Shown here piece after piece: positions 45,078-53,708 of a stretch of 64,000 nt of DNA. The position numbers and the translations under genes were made by a program. The stretch covers positions 270,714 to 334,713 of the forward strand of contig NZ_QBUG01000009.1 in assembly GCF_003058225.1 (NCBI RefSeq), in the 5' to 3' direction. The stretch comes from Promicromonospora sp. AC04. GTDB lineage: Bacteria > Actinomycetota > Actinomycetes > Actinomycetales > Cellulomonadaceae. The notes beneath the pieces are model-generated. The model saw only the letters and a program-made list of their open reading frames with translations. It searched no databases and was not told the origin of the DNA. Each line of letters starts with the position of its first letter. The stretch's first letter is position 1.

Positions 45078-45731
45078 TCACGGCCACAGCAGGCCGGTGG
45101 CCCACCCGTCGGCCTCGGCCCGGTAGAGCAGGCGGGTCTGCGGGCCGTCGTCGGGCGCCTGCCAGAACTCGACCGCGGTAGGGGCCAGGACGTAGGCGGT
45201 CCAGTGCACACCGGCCAGCTCGGGGTCTGCGGTGACGATGCGCAGCGCCTCGGCGAAGGCGCGCTCGTACTCCTCCATGGAGTCGAGCGGTTCGCTCTGC
45301 CGGTCCACCAGGCTCGTGGCCCGCGACAGGTCGGACCGCGCGAGGAAGTCGGCCCGGCCCGCCTCGGGCCCCGCCGACGCCGCGGTGCCCGTCACCTTGA
45401 CCTGGCGGCCCAGCTCCGGCCACAGGAAGGTCAGCGCGGCGTGCGGGTTGACCGCCAGGTCGCGGCCCTTCGGGCTGGTGGACTGCGACGCGAACCACCA
45501 CCCGTCCACCGTCACGTCCTTCAGGAGCAGGGTGCGTGCGTGGACGTGCCCGGCGGCGTCCGCGGTCGACAGCGTCGCCGCGTGCGGGGCCAGCAGGCCG
45601 GCGTCGATCGCCTGGTCGATCCAGGTCACGAACAGCTCGTGCGGGGTGGGCGGGGCCGCGTCCGTGTCGAGGGCCGGGAGACCCGGCCGCGGAAAGGTGG
45701 GCAGCGCGCGCAGGCGCTCGCGGAAGGTCAC
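45078..45731 (-). CDS. Pyridoxamine 5'-phosphate oxidase family protein
   Basis: 217 aa, FMN split-barrel. Segments HARTLLLKDVTVDGWWFASQSTSPKGRDLAVNPHAALTFLWPELGRQVKVTGTA and a C-terminal EFWQAPDDGPQTRLLYR follow PdxH-like proteins. True PdxH ends in a conserved RxHxR-type motif, and here the ending is shortened (LLYRAEADGWATGLLWP), so the substrate may differ from PNP. GTG start at 45731 overlaps the TGA of the TetR gene (GTGA), so the two are co-transcribed. Confidence 0.8.
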   Translation of the reverse strand: MTFRERLRALPTFPRPGLPALDTDAAPPTPHELFVTWIDQAIDAGLLAPHAATLSTADAAGHVHARTLLLKDVTVDGWWFASQSTSPKGRDLAVNPHAALTFLWPELGRQVKVTGTAASAGPEAGRADFLARSDLSRATSLVDRQSEPLDSMEEYERAFAEALRIVTADPELAGVHWTAYVLAPTAVEFWQAPDDGPQTRLLYRAEADGWATGLLWP

Positions 45732-46288
45732 GTGTTCTCCTGTGTTGGAAGCAGTCCTACGAAGCCTCGCACCGTTGCGGCCAGCGCGTCCGGGTTCTGG
45801 GTGGCGCGGGCCAGCACGTACCCGCCCTGGATGATCGCGAGGGCCGCGTGCGCGCGGTCGCGGGCGACGTCGTCGGGCAGGCCGGACTCGCGGAAGATGT
45901 CGGTGACGACGGCGAGCAGCCGCACGAAGTAGGCGGTCACGACGTCGCGCAGGCCGTCGTCGTCCATCACCGCCTGGTCGGAGGTGAGGCGCCCGATCTT
46001 GCAGCCGGCGAGGCTGTCCCGTGGCCGCTCGAGGTAGGCGACGAGGCGCTCGATGACGGGGGAGTCGCTGCCCAGCGTGCGCATCGCCCGGGTGAGCGCC
46101 TCGTCAACGGTGGCGCCGACGGCGGCCACGGCGAGGTCGTGCTTGGTGGGGAAGTGGTGGTACAGGCTCCCCTGCCCGACGCCGGACGCCGCCAGCACCG
46201 CGCGCGGGCTCGTGGCCCCGACGCCCTGGGCGGCGAAGAGGTCCTGTGCGGCGCCGACGAGGCGGTCGCGTGCGGTGTCCGTGCTCAT
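45728..46288 (-). CDS. TetR-family regulator
   Basis: 186 aa. HTH DRLVGAAQDLFAAQGVGATSPRAVLAASGVGQGSLYHHFPTKHDL and a C-terminal TetR_C domain with a Cys in DSLAGCKIGRLTSDQ, a pattern shared with LmrA/YxaF-type regulators. Translationally coupled to the PNPOx-like gene. A perfect palindrome and -10 box lie immediately upstream, indicating autoregulation and control of the downstream oxidoreductase. Confidence 0.88.
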   Translation of the reverse strand: MSTDTARDRLVGAAQDLFAAQGVGATSPRAVLAASGVGQGSLYHHFPTKHDLAVAAVGATVDEALTRAMRTLGSDSPVIERLVAYLERPRDSLAGCKIGRLTSDQAVMDDDGLRDVVTAYFVRLLAVVTDIFRESGLPDDVARDRAHAALAIIQGGYVLARATQNPDALAATVRGFVGLLPTQENT

Positions 46289-46294
46289 GGCCGC

Positions 46295-46318
46295 ACCATA
46301 CCTACCTCCAGGTATGGT
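46295..46318 (-). promoter_or_regulatory. TetR operator overlapping the leaderless tetR promoter
   Basis: ACCATACCT (46295-46303) and AGGTATGGT (46310-46318) form a perfect 9-bp inverted repeat with a 6-nt spacer. Read on the minus strand, the half nearest the gene contains TATGGT, ending 6 nt before the ATG at 46288, so the operator covers the -10. Confidence 0.7.
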
Positions 46319-46378
46319 CGCAAGGCGAGCGGGGCGCGAACGTCCTGGTGGGGCCAGAGGACTGGAGAGCCGGAGAAC

Positions 46379-46597
46379 TCAGAAGAGGCTGATGGCGCCC
46401 AGCGCGCCCACCGCCAGCGCGAGCGCGAGCGAGACCGCGATCAGCACGCTGTGCACGGTGAGGAACTTCGTCGCCCGGCCGTCGGCGTCGCGCGACCGGG
46501 GGTCTGCGACGATGCGCTGCCAGAACCGCGGCCAGATGACCAGGTTCCACAGGCCGGTGAAGATCAGTACGACGGACCACCCAACAGGAATATCCAC
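46379..46597 (-). CDS. Small two-helix membrane protein (SCO4848-like)
   Basis: 72 aa from the GTG at 46597. Two membrane helices: GWSVVLIFTGLWNLVIWPRF at about 6-25 and VHSVLIAVSLALALAVGALGAISL at about 46-70, with a charged loop between. Size and the W-xx-W-P pattern in helix 1 resemble the actinobacterial SCO4848 family of unknown function (recognition from memory). A longer in-frame start at 46699 gives Arg-rich non-homologous sequence overlapping the Eis-like gene. Confidence 0.65.
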   Translation of the reverse strand: MDIPVGWSVVLIFTGLWNLVIWPRFWQRIVADPRSRDADGRATKFLTVHSVLIAVSLALALAVGALGAISLF

Positions 46598-46679
46598 GGC
46601 CCCAGTATGTGCCCGCCCGTTACCTGGATCTGCCCGCGAGGCCGGCGTCGGTGCTTGACGCCGACGGGGCCGGCAACGG

Positions 46680-47885
46680 TCAGAAGTAGTCGCGGACATG
46701 GAGCTGGCGGCCCGCGAACAGGGCCGTCAGGATCGGGTCGTGGCCGGACGGCCCGGTCAGGTGGCCCGCGATCCGCAGGTTCGCCGCCGACTGCACGCCC
46801 GCGTACAGCAGCGCCAGCCCGTTCGGGCTCAGCACGGGCCGCTCGTGGTGCGCGTCCTCGAGCGCGACGGCGTCCCGCTCGAGGTGCGTGACGCCGTCGG
46901 ACACCGTGAGCGTCCAGGCGCCGGCGAGATCCTGCGTGCCGCGGACGGCGAACGGGACCCGCACGCCCTCGAGCGGCGACCCCAGGCCGGTCAGCGCCCC
47001 GGCCACGTCCAGGATCCGCAGCATGTAGGGGTGGGCCGAGTGCACGGTGGTGGTGAGGTCGGGCAGCACGAGCCACGCGGGATCGAGGCCCGACGTCGAG
47101 ACGCGCGCCGTGCCGACCACCGTCGAGAAGCTGCCGAGGGTGCGCCACAGGGCGCGGGCTGCGTCGGGTGTCAGCGCGATGAGGTCGTCGACCTCCATGA
47201 GCGCCGTCGCCGGCGTGTAACCCTCGCCGCGGATCCAGCTCGCGAAGCCGACGACGTCGCCCGAGCCGTCGATGGCCAGCGTGACGCCCGTGTAGTCGGC
47301 GAAGAACTTCTCCGGTGGCGTCCAGAACGGCTTCTCCGCCCGCGAGACCGGCCCGTTCTGCGCGGCGGCCCACGTGCGGTGGACGGCGACCACCGCGGCG
47401 AAGTCGGCGACCGTGGCGCGGCGGGTCACGACGCCGGCGGGTGCCGCCACGCGGTTCAGGTTCTGCAGCGGGACGTCGACGTCGTCGAACGAGCCGACCA
47501 CCTCGTAGCCCAGGCGCCGGTAGATGCCCGGCGCGGTCGGGTAGAGCGTGGAGATCGTGTCGCCGCGCTCGCGCGCCTCGTCGAGGGCTGCGGCGAAGAG
47601 GCGGGCGAGATGGCCGGAGCCGCGCCGCTCCGGCTCGACGGCGACCCCCGCGATGCCCGCCGTCTGGACCTGCGCGCCGTGGAACCACGACGTGAACCCG
47701 TAGACGCGCAGGCGGGCGGCCAGGCCCTCGTCGTCGAACGCGCCCCACTCGCGGAAGCCGGCCGCCGCCCACTCCTCGCGGGTCGGGACCGGGTTGCCCG
47801 TCGCGGGCGCGCCGAACGCCTCGCCGCCCAGGCGGGTGTAGTCCGGCTGGTCGGCGTACTCGACTGGGCGCACGGTGAGGCTCAT
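46680..47885 (-). CDS. Eis-like GNAT N-acetyltransferase
   Basis: 401 aa, the size of Eis proteins (two GNAT folds plus an SCP2-like C-terminal domain). The first GNAT carries the acetyl-CoA loop IAGVAVEPERRGSGHLARLFAAALDEARERG and ISTLYPTAPGIYRRLGYEVVG. The C-terminus ends with LTALFAGRQLHVRDYF, where the terminal carboxylate serves catalysis in Eis. These enzymes acetylate amines on aminoglycosides or other polyamines. TAGGGT lies 7 nt before the ATG at 47885, consistent with leaderless translation; a longer open frame upstream is not homologous. Confidence 0.85.
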   Translation of the reverse strand: MSLTVRPVEYADQPDYTRLGGEAFGAPATGNPVPTREEWAAAGFREWGAFDDEGLAARLRVYGFTSWFHGAQVQTAGIAGVAVEPERRGSGHLARLFAAALDEARERGDTISTLYPTAPGIYRRLGYEVVGSFDDVDVPLQNLNRVAAPAGVVTRRATVADFAAVVAVHRTWAAAQNGPVSRAEKPFWTPPEKFFADYTGVTLAIDGSGDVVGFASWIRGEGYTPATALMEVDDLIALTPDAARALWRTLGSFSTVVGTARVSTSGLDPAWLVLPDLTTTVHSAHPYMLRILDVAGALTGLGSPLEGVRVPFAVRGTQDLAGAWTLTVSDGVTHLERDAVALEDAHHERPVLSPNGLALLYAGVQSAANLRIAGHLTGPSGHDPILTALFAGRQLHVRDYF

Positions 47886-47980
47886 GTACGCGACCCTAGG
47901 CAACGGGTGGTGGGCCTTGCGAGCCCAATTGGCGAACGGATCCGGTCCGGACCCCGGTCCCCGAAGGTCGGTCCCGAAGG

Positions 47981-48616
47981 TCAGTCTCCGAAGTAGGGCA
48001 CCAGGTCCTCGGCGGGGTGCGGCCGGAGCAGCGGCGTCCGCGTGACCTCGAGCGGCTCGGGCGTGAGCAGGCCCTGCAGCTCGGCGTCGGCGGTGCGGGT
48101 CCCCGGGACCGTGCCGTCGTCGGGCACCAGGTCGCGCTGGAAGAGGACGGCATCGTGCCACTCGCCCAGCTTCCAGCCGATCTTCTCGAACGAGCCCGCC
48201 CGGTGGAACCCGGCCGCCTCGTGCAGCGCGATGGCGGGGTCGTTCGGCAGCACGATGCTGGCGACGACGCGGTGGTAACCGCGGCGCGCGAGCCGCGCCA
48301 GGAGCGCGTCGTACAGCTCGCGGCCACCGCCGCGCCGCTGGTGGCCCGCGGCGACGTACACGTTGGTCTCGAGCGTCCAGCGGAAGGTCGGGCGGTCCGC
48401 GAACGGCTTGGCGTAGGCGAAGCCGACGACGGCGCCCTCGGTCTCGAGCACCAGCCAGGTCTCGCGGCCGAAGAACCGCTCGATGCGGCGCGTCATCTCC
48501 CGGGCGTCGGGCGGACGGGTCTCGAAGGTCGCCGCCGAGTCGGCGACGAAGGGGGCGTAGATTGCGGCGCAGGCTGCGGCGTCGTCGGGTGTCGCGACGC
48601 GGACGATGCTGTCCAT
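47981..48616 (-). CDS. GNAT acetyltransferase, phosphinothricin-type
   Basis: 211 aa. IVRVATPDDAAACAAIYAPFVADSAATFETRPPDAREM and VYVAAGHQRRGGGRELYDALLARLARRGYHRVVASIVLPNDPAIALHEAAGFHRAGSFEKIGWKLGEWHDAVLFQRDL match the bar/pat-like N-acetyltransferases that can acetylate phosphinothricin or methionine sulfone/sulfoximine. A tail of about 40 residues after the GNAT fold is unusual for the family. Substrate not proven. Related to the next gene upstream, probably by old duplication. Confidence 0.82.
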   Translation of the reverse strand: MDSIVRVATPDDAAACAAIYAPFVADSAATFETRPPDAREMTRRIERFFGRETWLVLETEGAVVGFAYAKPFADRPTFRWTLETNVYVAAGHQRRGGGRELYDALLARLARRGYHRVVASIVLPNDPAIALHEAAGFHRAGSFEKIGWKLGEWHDAVLFQRDLVPDDGTVPGTRTADAELQGLLTPEPLEVTRTPLLRPHPAEDLVPYFGD

Positions 48617-48693
48617 GCACGGATCTTGTCGGTTCCTGGCCGCACGTGATGATCGCAGCGGAGGATTGACGTCTGTGGGTCCGGTCGGGTAGG

Positions 48694-49239
48694 TCAGCCG
48701 GGCGGGTTGGTGCTGCTCGGCGGGGCGTCGCCGAGGCCGGGCGCGAGGTCCTTCTGCAGGCGCATGACGTCGCGCCACTGGCCGTGCTTCCAGCCGATCC
48801 TGCGGAACGTGCCCACCACCTCGAACCCGAGCGCGACGTGCAGGCCGAGGCTCGCGTCGTTCGGGAGCGCCAGGCCCGCCACCAGACGGCGGTAGCCGAG
48901 CTCGGCGAGGCGGTCGAAGAGCGCCTCGTACAGCGCCCGGCCCGCGCCGGTCCGGCGTCGGCCCGCCTCCAGGTAGACGCTGGTCTCGGCGGCCCAGCGG
49001 TAGGCCTCGCGCGGCGAGTAGGGCGCGGCGAAGGCGAAGCCGACGACGTCGCCCCCGCCCGCCTCCTGCGCGACGAGCCACGCGTGGCGGGCCGAGGAGC
49101 TCGCGATGCGTCGCGCCATCTCCTCGGTGCTCGGCGGGTCCGACTCGAAGCTGACGTGGGTGTGGCGCACGTAGAAGCCGTAGATGTCGGCGCAGGCCGC
49201 TGCGTCCTCGGCCGTGGCAGGGCGGATCGTCAGTCCCAT
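48694..49239 (-). CDS. GNAT acetyltransferase, phosphinothricin-type, second copy
   Basis: 181 aa. TIRPATAEDAAACADIYGFYVRHTHVSFESDPPSTEEMARRI and the acetyl-CoA loop AGRRRTGAGRALYEALFDRLAELGYRRLVAGLALPNDASLGLHVALGFEVVGTFRRIGWKHGQWRDVMRLQKDL. Parallel in sequence to the gene at 47981-48616. CAGGAT lies 6 nt before the ATG at 49239 on the minus strand. Divergent from the DHA2 exporter, sharing a spacer of about 80 bp. Confidence 0.82.
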   Translation of the reverse strand: MGLTIRPATAEDAAACADIYGFYVRHTHVSFESDPPSTEEMARRIASSSARHAWLVAQEAGGGDVVGFAFAAPYSPREAYRWAAETSVYLEAGRRRTGAGRALYEALFDRLAELGYRRLVAGLALPNDASLGLHVALGFEVVGTFRRIGWKHGQWRDVMRLQKDLAPGLGDAPPSSTNPPG

Positions 49240-49317
49240 GTGCCGATCCTGCCGGACATCCGGCCCGGGACGAAGGGGCCGGCGGCGCGGCGCCTGTCGG
49301 TGGCTGGGCATAGCGTG

Positions 49318-50712
49318 ATGCCCGTGACCGCGCTCCAGAGACGGGTCCTCCTCGTCGCCATCCTCGCGTCCTTCGTGTCGTTCCTCGACGGCACGGTGGT
49401 CAGCGTCGCCCTGCCTGCGATCGCGCGGGAGCTCGGGGGCCCGGGTGTGGCGGGGCTGGCCCTGCAGCAGTGGGTGGTGGACGCGTACCTCGTGACCCTG
49501 GGCGCGCTGATGCTCGTGGCGGGCTCGATCTCGGACGTCTACGGGCGGCGCCGGGTGCTGGCCGCCGGGCTCGTGGGGTTCGCGGTCGCCTCCGTGCTGT
49601 GCGCGGTCGCGCCGACCGGTCCCGTGCTGATCATCGCCCGGGCCCTGCAGGGAGTGGCGGGCGCCATGCTGGTGCCGAGCTCCCTGGCCCTGATCGTCGC
49701 CACGTTCGGCGGTGAGGCGCAGGCCCGCGCGATCGGCCGGTGGACCTCGTGGACGACCGCCGCGATGATCGTCGGCCCCTTCGTCGGCGGCATGCTGGTC
49801 GACTTCGCGTCGTGGCGCTGGGTGTTCTGGATCAACGTGCCGGTCATCGCCGTGACCCTCTGGCTGCTGCGCGGGATCCCCGAGGCGGAGGGTGAGCCCG
49901 GCCGGCACATCGACATCCCGGGCGCGGTGCTGGCCGCGGTCGGCCTCGCGGGCATGGTGTTCGGGCTGATCGAGGGGGAGCGGCTCGGGTGGACGTCGCC
50001 GGTCATCCTGGTCTCGATCTTCGCGGGCGCGGCGATGCTGGTGGCGTTCGTGCTCTACGAACGGCGAGCGGCCGACCCGATGCTGCCGATGCGCCTGTTC
50101 GCGGCGCGCAACTTCGCCTGGGGCAACCTGGCCACCACGGCGATCTACGGGGCGCTCTCGCTGGGCGGGTTCATGCTCACGCTGTTCCTGCAGCAGGTCG
50201 CCGGGTACTCCGCCACCTGGTCCGGGGTGGCGCAGCTGCCGACGACGTTCGCGATGATCGCGCTGTCCGCGTGGTTCGGCACGCTCGCCGGCCGGTACGG
50301 GCCGCGGCTGTTCATGACGGTGGGGCCGATCGTGGCCGGGGCGGGATACCTCCTCATGCTCGCGATCGACGAGACCGCCGCCTACCTCACCCAGGTGCTG
50401 CCCGGCCAGCTCGTGTTCGGGCTCGGCCTCGCGATGACGGTGGCGCCCCTTACGGCGGCGATCCTCGGCGCCGTCCCGACCCACGACGCCGGCATCGGCT
50501 CCGCCGTGAACAACGCCGTCGCGCGCGTGGCCGGGCTGGTGACCGTGGCGTTCGCGGGGATCATCACGGGAGGTGTGCTCGACGTCGCCACGTTCCACCG
50601 GGCCCTCGTGGTGACCGCGGCCCTGCTCGTGGTCGGCGGCCTGCTGTCGTTGGTGGGTATCCGGAACGTGCGCGGGGTAGATCCGGACGTGGCCCTGGTC
50701 AAACCGACTTAG
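49318..50712 (+). CDS. DHA2-family (14-helix) MFS drug exporter
   Basis: 464 aa, about 14 membrane helices. N-terminal FVSFLDGTVVSVALPAIARELGGPG, motif A as GSISDVYGRRRVLAAGL and motif C region ALIVATF...GPFVGGMLVDFASWRWVFWINVPV mark the EmrB/QacA group of proton-driven drug exporters. The GTG at 49324 is an alternative leaderless start behind TAGCGT at 49311-49316. Its stop codon lies inside the iron box of the next gene, so it ends where iron control begins; it may or may not export a siderophore. Confidence 0.85.
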   Translation: MPVTALQRRVLLVAILASFVSFLDGTVVSVALPAIARELGGPGVAGLALQQWVVDAYLVTLGALMLVAGSISDVYGRRRVLAAGLVGFAVASVLCAVAPTGPVLIIARALQGVAGAMLVPSSLALIVATFGGEAQARAIGRWTSWTTAAMIVGPFVGGMLVDFASWRWVFWINVPVIAVTLWLLRGIPEAEGEPGRHIDIPGAVLAAVGLAGMVFGLIEGERLGWTSPVILVSIFAGAAMLVAFVLYERRAADPMLPMRLFAARNFAWGNLATTAIYGALSLGGFMLTLFLQQVAGYSATWSGVAQLPTTFAMIALSAWFGTLAGRYGPRLFMTVGPIVAGAGYLLMLAIDETAAYLTQVLPGQLVFGLGLAMTVAPLTAAILGAVPTHDAGIGSAVNNAVARVAGLVTVAFAGIITGGVLDVATFHRALVVTAALLVVGGLLSLVGIRNVRGVDPDVALVKPT

Positions 50713-50727
50713 GCGTGCCTAACCTAA
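50709..50727 (+). promoter_or_regulatory. IdeR/DtxR iron box
   Basis: TTAGGCGTGCCTAACCTAA matches the DtxR/IdeR operator consensus (TTAGGTTAGGCTAACCTAA) at 16 of 19 positions. It overlaps the -10 candidate TAACCT at 50720-50725, which ends 6 nt before the ATG at 50732. Fe2+-loaded IdeR would block transcription of the siderophore-interacting gene in iron-replete cells. Confidence 0.85.
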
Positions 50728-50731
50728 GCCC

Positions 50732-51580
50732 ATGTCATATAAGGGGCGTAAGGCCGTCGACCCGCACGTGGTCATGGCCGAGGTGATCAAGACCAAGCGG
50801 ATCACACCGAACATGATGCGCGTGACCCTCGGCGGCGACGAGCTCGCCAGGTTCACGGCGACCGGCTACGACCAGTGGTTCCGCCTCTTCCTGCCCCGCG
50901 CGGGCCAGGACATGCTGCGTCTGCCGACCCGCGCCTCCGGGCTCTGGTACGCCGAGTACCTCACCACCCCGAAGGCCCGGCGGCCCTGGGTGCGCAACTA
51001 CACCGTCCGCGCCGCGCGCCCCGACCTGAACGAGCTCGACATCGACTTCGTGCTCCACGAGAGCGGCGACGAGGCCTCGGACGACTCCGCCCACGCCGCG
51101 GGGCCCGGGGCCGGCTTCGCCCAGGCCGCCGAACAGGGCGTGCGCGTCGGCCTGCTCGACCAGGGCGTCACCTACAACCCGCGGCACGCCCACGACTGGA
51201 CACTCCTGGTCGCCGACGAGTCCGGGCTGCCCGCCGTCGCGGGCATCTGCGAGTCCCTGCCCGACGACGCCCGCGGCATCGCCGTCGTCGAGGTACCGAC
51301 GGCCGGGGACCGGCAGGAGTTCCGCACGCCGTCCGGCGTCGAGCTGCGGTGGGTGGTGCGGTCCGACGCCGACCCGCACGCCGTCCCGGGGCAGGCGGCG
51401 CTCGCGGAGCTGAGCGGCCTGGACCTCGCACGGCACGACGGCGCGGTGTACGCGTTCGCGATCGGCGAGTCGTCGCTGGCCACGGGGGCGCGCCGGCACC
51501 TGGTGGGCGAGCGCGGGGTGCCCAAGGCGCACGTGGACTTCGTGGGCTACTGGCGTCACGGCAAGGCCTCCCCGAACTGA
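50732..51580 (+). CDS. Siderophore-interacting protein, FAD-dependent ferric reductase
   Basis: 282 aa, SIP family. N-terminal FAD domain with ITPNMMRVTLGGDEL and the FAD signature RRPWVRNYTVRAARPDLNELDIDFVLHE. The NAD(P)H/SIP C-terminal part has LLVADESGLPAVAGICESLP and ends VDFVGYWRHGK. Such enzymes reduce ferric siderophores in the cytoplasm to release iron. Direct regulation by iron is supported by the IdeR box covering its promoter. Likely leaderless ATG start. Confidence 0.93.
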   Translation: MSYKGRKAVDPHVVMAEVIKTKRITPNMMRVTLGGDELARFTATGYDQWFRLFLPRAGQDMLRLPTRASGLWYAEYLTTPKARRPWVRNYTVRAARPDLNELDIDFVLHESGDEASDDSAHAAGPGAGFAQAAEQGVRVGLLDQGVTYNPRHAHDWTLLVADESGLPAVAGICESLPDDARGIAVVEVPTAGDRQEFRTPSGVELRWVVRSDADPHAVPGQAALAELSGLDLARHDGAVYAFAIGESSLATGARRHLVGERGVPKAHVDFVGYWRHGKASPN

Positions 51581-51602
51581 CTCGGGGGCGCCTGTCCGCG
51601 GG

Positions 51603-52145
51603 TCAGCCGTAGACCGGCGGGTAGGTGATGTCGCCGCGCAGGCCGGGGTCCGCCGGGTCGTAGGCCGGCAGCAGGTGTACCTGGGCGGCCTCGTGCGGGA
51701 CCCCGTCGGGCAGGTGCATCTCGATCCCGTGCTCACGGGCCGGGGCGAAGCCGAGCGCGCCGTAGTAGTCCGGGCTGCCCTCCAGCACGACAAACGGCTC
51801 GCCCGCCTGCTCGGCGCCGGCCAGGGCCGCCCGGACCAGGGACGCGCCGATCCCGCGCCGCTGGTGGTCGGGGCTGACGGCGAGCGGCGTGAGCATCGCT
51901 GCCGTGCGCTCACCCGCATCGCCCGTGACCGTGCAGCCGGTGACCATGACACACCCGACCACCTCACGATCGGACACTCCGGCCTCGGACACCGCGACCA
52001 GCGACGTCCCCGGCCGGTAGATCCACGACTCCCGGATCCGGTCGACGCCGTCCGCGACCCGGTCCTCGCCGAACGCCGCGACCAGAACGGTCCGGATCGC
52101 GGGGAAGTCCGCCGGCCGCTCGGGCCGGATCACCCACTCGCTCAT
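51603..52145 (-). CDS. GNAT N-acetyltransferase (YhbS-like)
   Basis: 180 aa. WVIRPERPADFPAIRTVLVAAFGED at the N-terminus and the acetyl-CoA loop LTPLAVSPDHQRRGIGASLVRAALAGAEQAG followed by FVVLEGSPDYYGALGFAPAREHGIEM. This order fits the YhbS-like subgroup, whose substrates are mostly unknown. The ATG at 52145 overlaps the stop of the VOC gene (ATGA), so both are co-transcribed. Confidence 0.85.
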   Translation of the reverse strand: MSEWVIRPERPADFPAIRTVLVAAFGEDRVADGVDRIRESWIYRPGTSLVAVSEAGVSDREVVGCVMVTGCTVTGDAGERTAAMLTPLAVSPDHQRRGIGASLVRAALAGAEQAGEPFVVLEGSPDYYGALGFAPAREHGIEMHLPDGVPHEAAQVHLLPAYDPADPGLRGDITYPPVYG

Positions 52146-52567
52146 GCGTCCGTGACCCCTGCCGGCGCGGGCTGCTCCGCGACCTCGGCCGGCGACCGGA
52201 GGATGTCGAACTCGTTGCCCTCCGGGTCGGCGAACGTCACCCAGCCGGTGCCGGGGCCGTACTGCCCGCGATGGTCGGACACGACAGTGGCGCCGTGCGC
52301 GATCACCCGCTCGATCTCCGTGTCCCGCAGGTCCGTGCGCGGGCGCAGGTCGAGGTGCACCCGGTTCTTGACGGACTTGCCCTCGGGCACCTCGATGAAC
52401 AGGACGCTCACGCCCTTGCCGTCCGGGTCGACGATCATGCACTCGTCGTGGCCCGGCAGGTTCGGGTCGCCGGGCACGTCCTGATAGCCGAGCACCGGTT
52501 TCCACCACTCGGAGAGCGAGTAGGCGTCGGAGCAGTCCACGGTCATGTGCGAGATGAAGGAAGCCAC
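52142..52567 (-). CDS. VOC (glyoxalase-like) family protein
   Basis: 141 aa from the GTG at 52567, chosen because CAGGGT lies 6 nt upstream on the minus strand and homology begins at FISHMTVDCSDAYSLSEWWKPVLGY. The second beta-alpha-beta unit has NRVHLDLRPRTDLRDTEIERVIAHGATVV and the ending TGWVTFADPEGNEFDIL. Glyoxalase-like VOC proteins of this subgroup are common in actinobacteria with undefined activity; some confer antibiotic binding or resistance. A longer frame to 52675 encodes Cys/Gly-rich non-homologous residues. Confidence 0.82.
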   Translation of the reverse strand: MASFISHMTVDCSDAYSLSEWWKPVLGYQDVPGDPNLPGHDECMIVDPDGKGVSVLFIEVPEGKSVKNRVHLDLRPRTDLRDTEIERVIAHGATVVSDHRGQYGPGTGWVTFADPEGNEFDILRSPAEVAEQPAPAGVTDA

Positions 52568-52691
52568 CCACAGACCCTGGCACACACCGGAAACCCCGCC
52601 CAACGGATTTCTCGCTCCCGAGCAGCAGGCAAGAGGCCGGGTGATCGGCGTTCCGAGCCGCTGATCACCGACCACGCGGATCGCGTCCGCG

Positions 52692-53615
52692 TCAGACCCG
52701 GACGACCACCTTGCCGCGGGTGTGGCCGGACTCGTTGGCCCGGTGCGCGTCCGCGGCGTCGGCCAGGTCGAATACCTGCGCGATCTCGACGGACAGCTTT
52801 CCGGCGTCGAACAGGGCGGTGAGCGCGTCGAGGCCGGCGACCGAGGGGCGCACCCAGACGTAGTGCCCGCCGTGCTCGGTGCGTGCGGTGGGGTCGGCGA
52901 TCGAGGTGATGGTGCCGCCGTCGGCCAGGTTCCCGGCGCTGGCGGCGACGGTGCCGCCGCCGACGAAGTCGAGGACGACGTCGACGCCGTCGGGCGCGAG
53001 CGCGCGGACGCGGTCGGCCAGGCCGTCGCCGTAGGTGACGGGCTCGGCCCCGAGGCCGCGCAGGAACTCCTGGTTCGCCTCGCTCGCGGTGCCGATGACG
53101 CGCGCGCCCAGGGCCTTGGCGATCTGCACGGCGAACGCGCCGACGCCGCCGGCCGCGGCGTGCACCAGCACGGTCTGGCCGTCCTTGACCCCGGCGCGCT
53201 GGATCGCCTCGTAGGCGGTGAGGCCGGCCAGGGGCACCGCCGCCGCCTCCTCGAAGCTCAGCGACGCCGGCTTGCGGGCCAGGGTGCGCACGGGCGCCGC
53301 GACGAGCTCGGCGAACGTGCCGCCCTGCACGGTGTCCTTGCGCACGTAGCCGTAGACCTCGTCACCCACCTGGAACTCAGGGGTGTCCAGGCCGACCTGC
53401 TCGACGACGCCCGCGACGTCCCAGCCCGGGATCGCGGGGAGCTGCACGTCGATCAGGCCCTCCAGGTAGCCCTGGCGGATCTTCCAGTCGACCGGGTTGA
53501 CCGACGCCGCCTTGACCCGGACCACGAGGGTGTCGGGGCCGATGTGCGGGTCGGGCTGCTCGGTGAGCTCGAGGACGTCGGCGCTGCCGAACCGGGAGTA
53601 GGTGATCGCTCGCAT
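52692..53615 (-). CDS. NADPH:quinone oxidoreductase-like MDR protein
   Basis: 307 aa, zeta-crystallin/QOR-type medium-chain reductase without structural zinc ligands. N-terminal MRAITYSRFGSADVLELTEQPDP, IPGWDVAGVVEQVG, then the cofactor fold VLVHAAAGGVGAFAVQIAKALGARVIGTAS. Reduces quinones or enones with NADPH. The ATG at 53615 is preferred over the upstream extension to 53678, which is Pro-rich. It stands alone between the VOC gene and a secreted protein gene. Confidence 0.9.
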   Translation of the reverse strand: MRAITYSRFGSADVLELTEQPDPHIGPDTLVVRVKAASVNPVDWKIRQGYLEGLIDVQLPAIPGWDVAGVVEQVGLDTPEFQVGDEVYGYVRKDTVQGGTFAELVAAPVRTLARKPASLSFEEAAAVPLAGLTAYEAIQRAGVKDGQTVLVHAAAGGVGAFAVQIAKALGARVIGTASEANQEFLRGLGAEPVTYGDGLADRVRALAPDGVDVVLDFVGGGTVAASAGNLADGGTITSIADPTARTEHGGHYVWVRPSVAGLDALTALFDAGKLSVEIAQVFDLADAADAHRANESGHTRGKVVVRV

Positions 53616-53708
53616 GTCCGCGACAACCGGCCCGGCGGACGCGGGTATTCCGCGGCCGCCGGGTGGGCTGGGCCACACCGGCCGCTCGTGCGGCGCCCGG
53701 TGCGGCCC

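Noticed and set aside
49311..50712. DHA2 exporter considered as a siderophore exporter because of the iron box at its end
   Set aside because: The box is at the 3' end of the gene and oriented to the next promoter; no siderophore synthesis gene is present.
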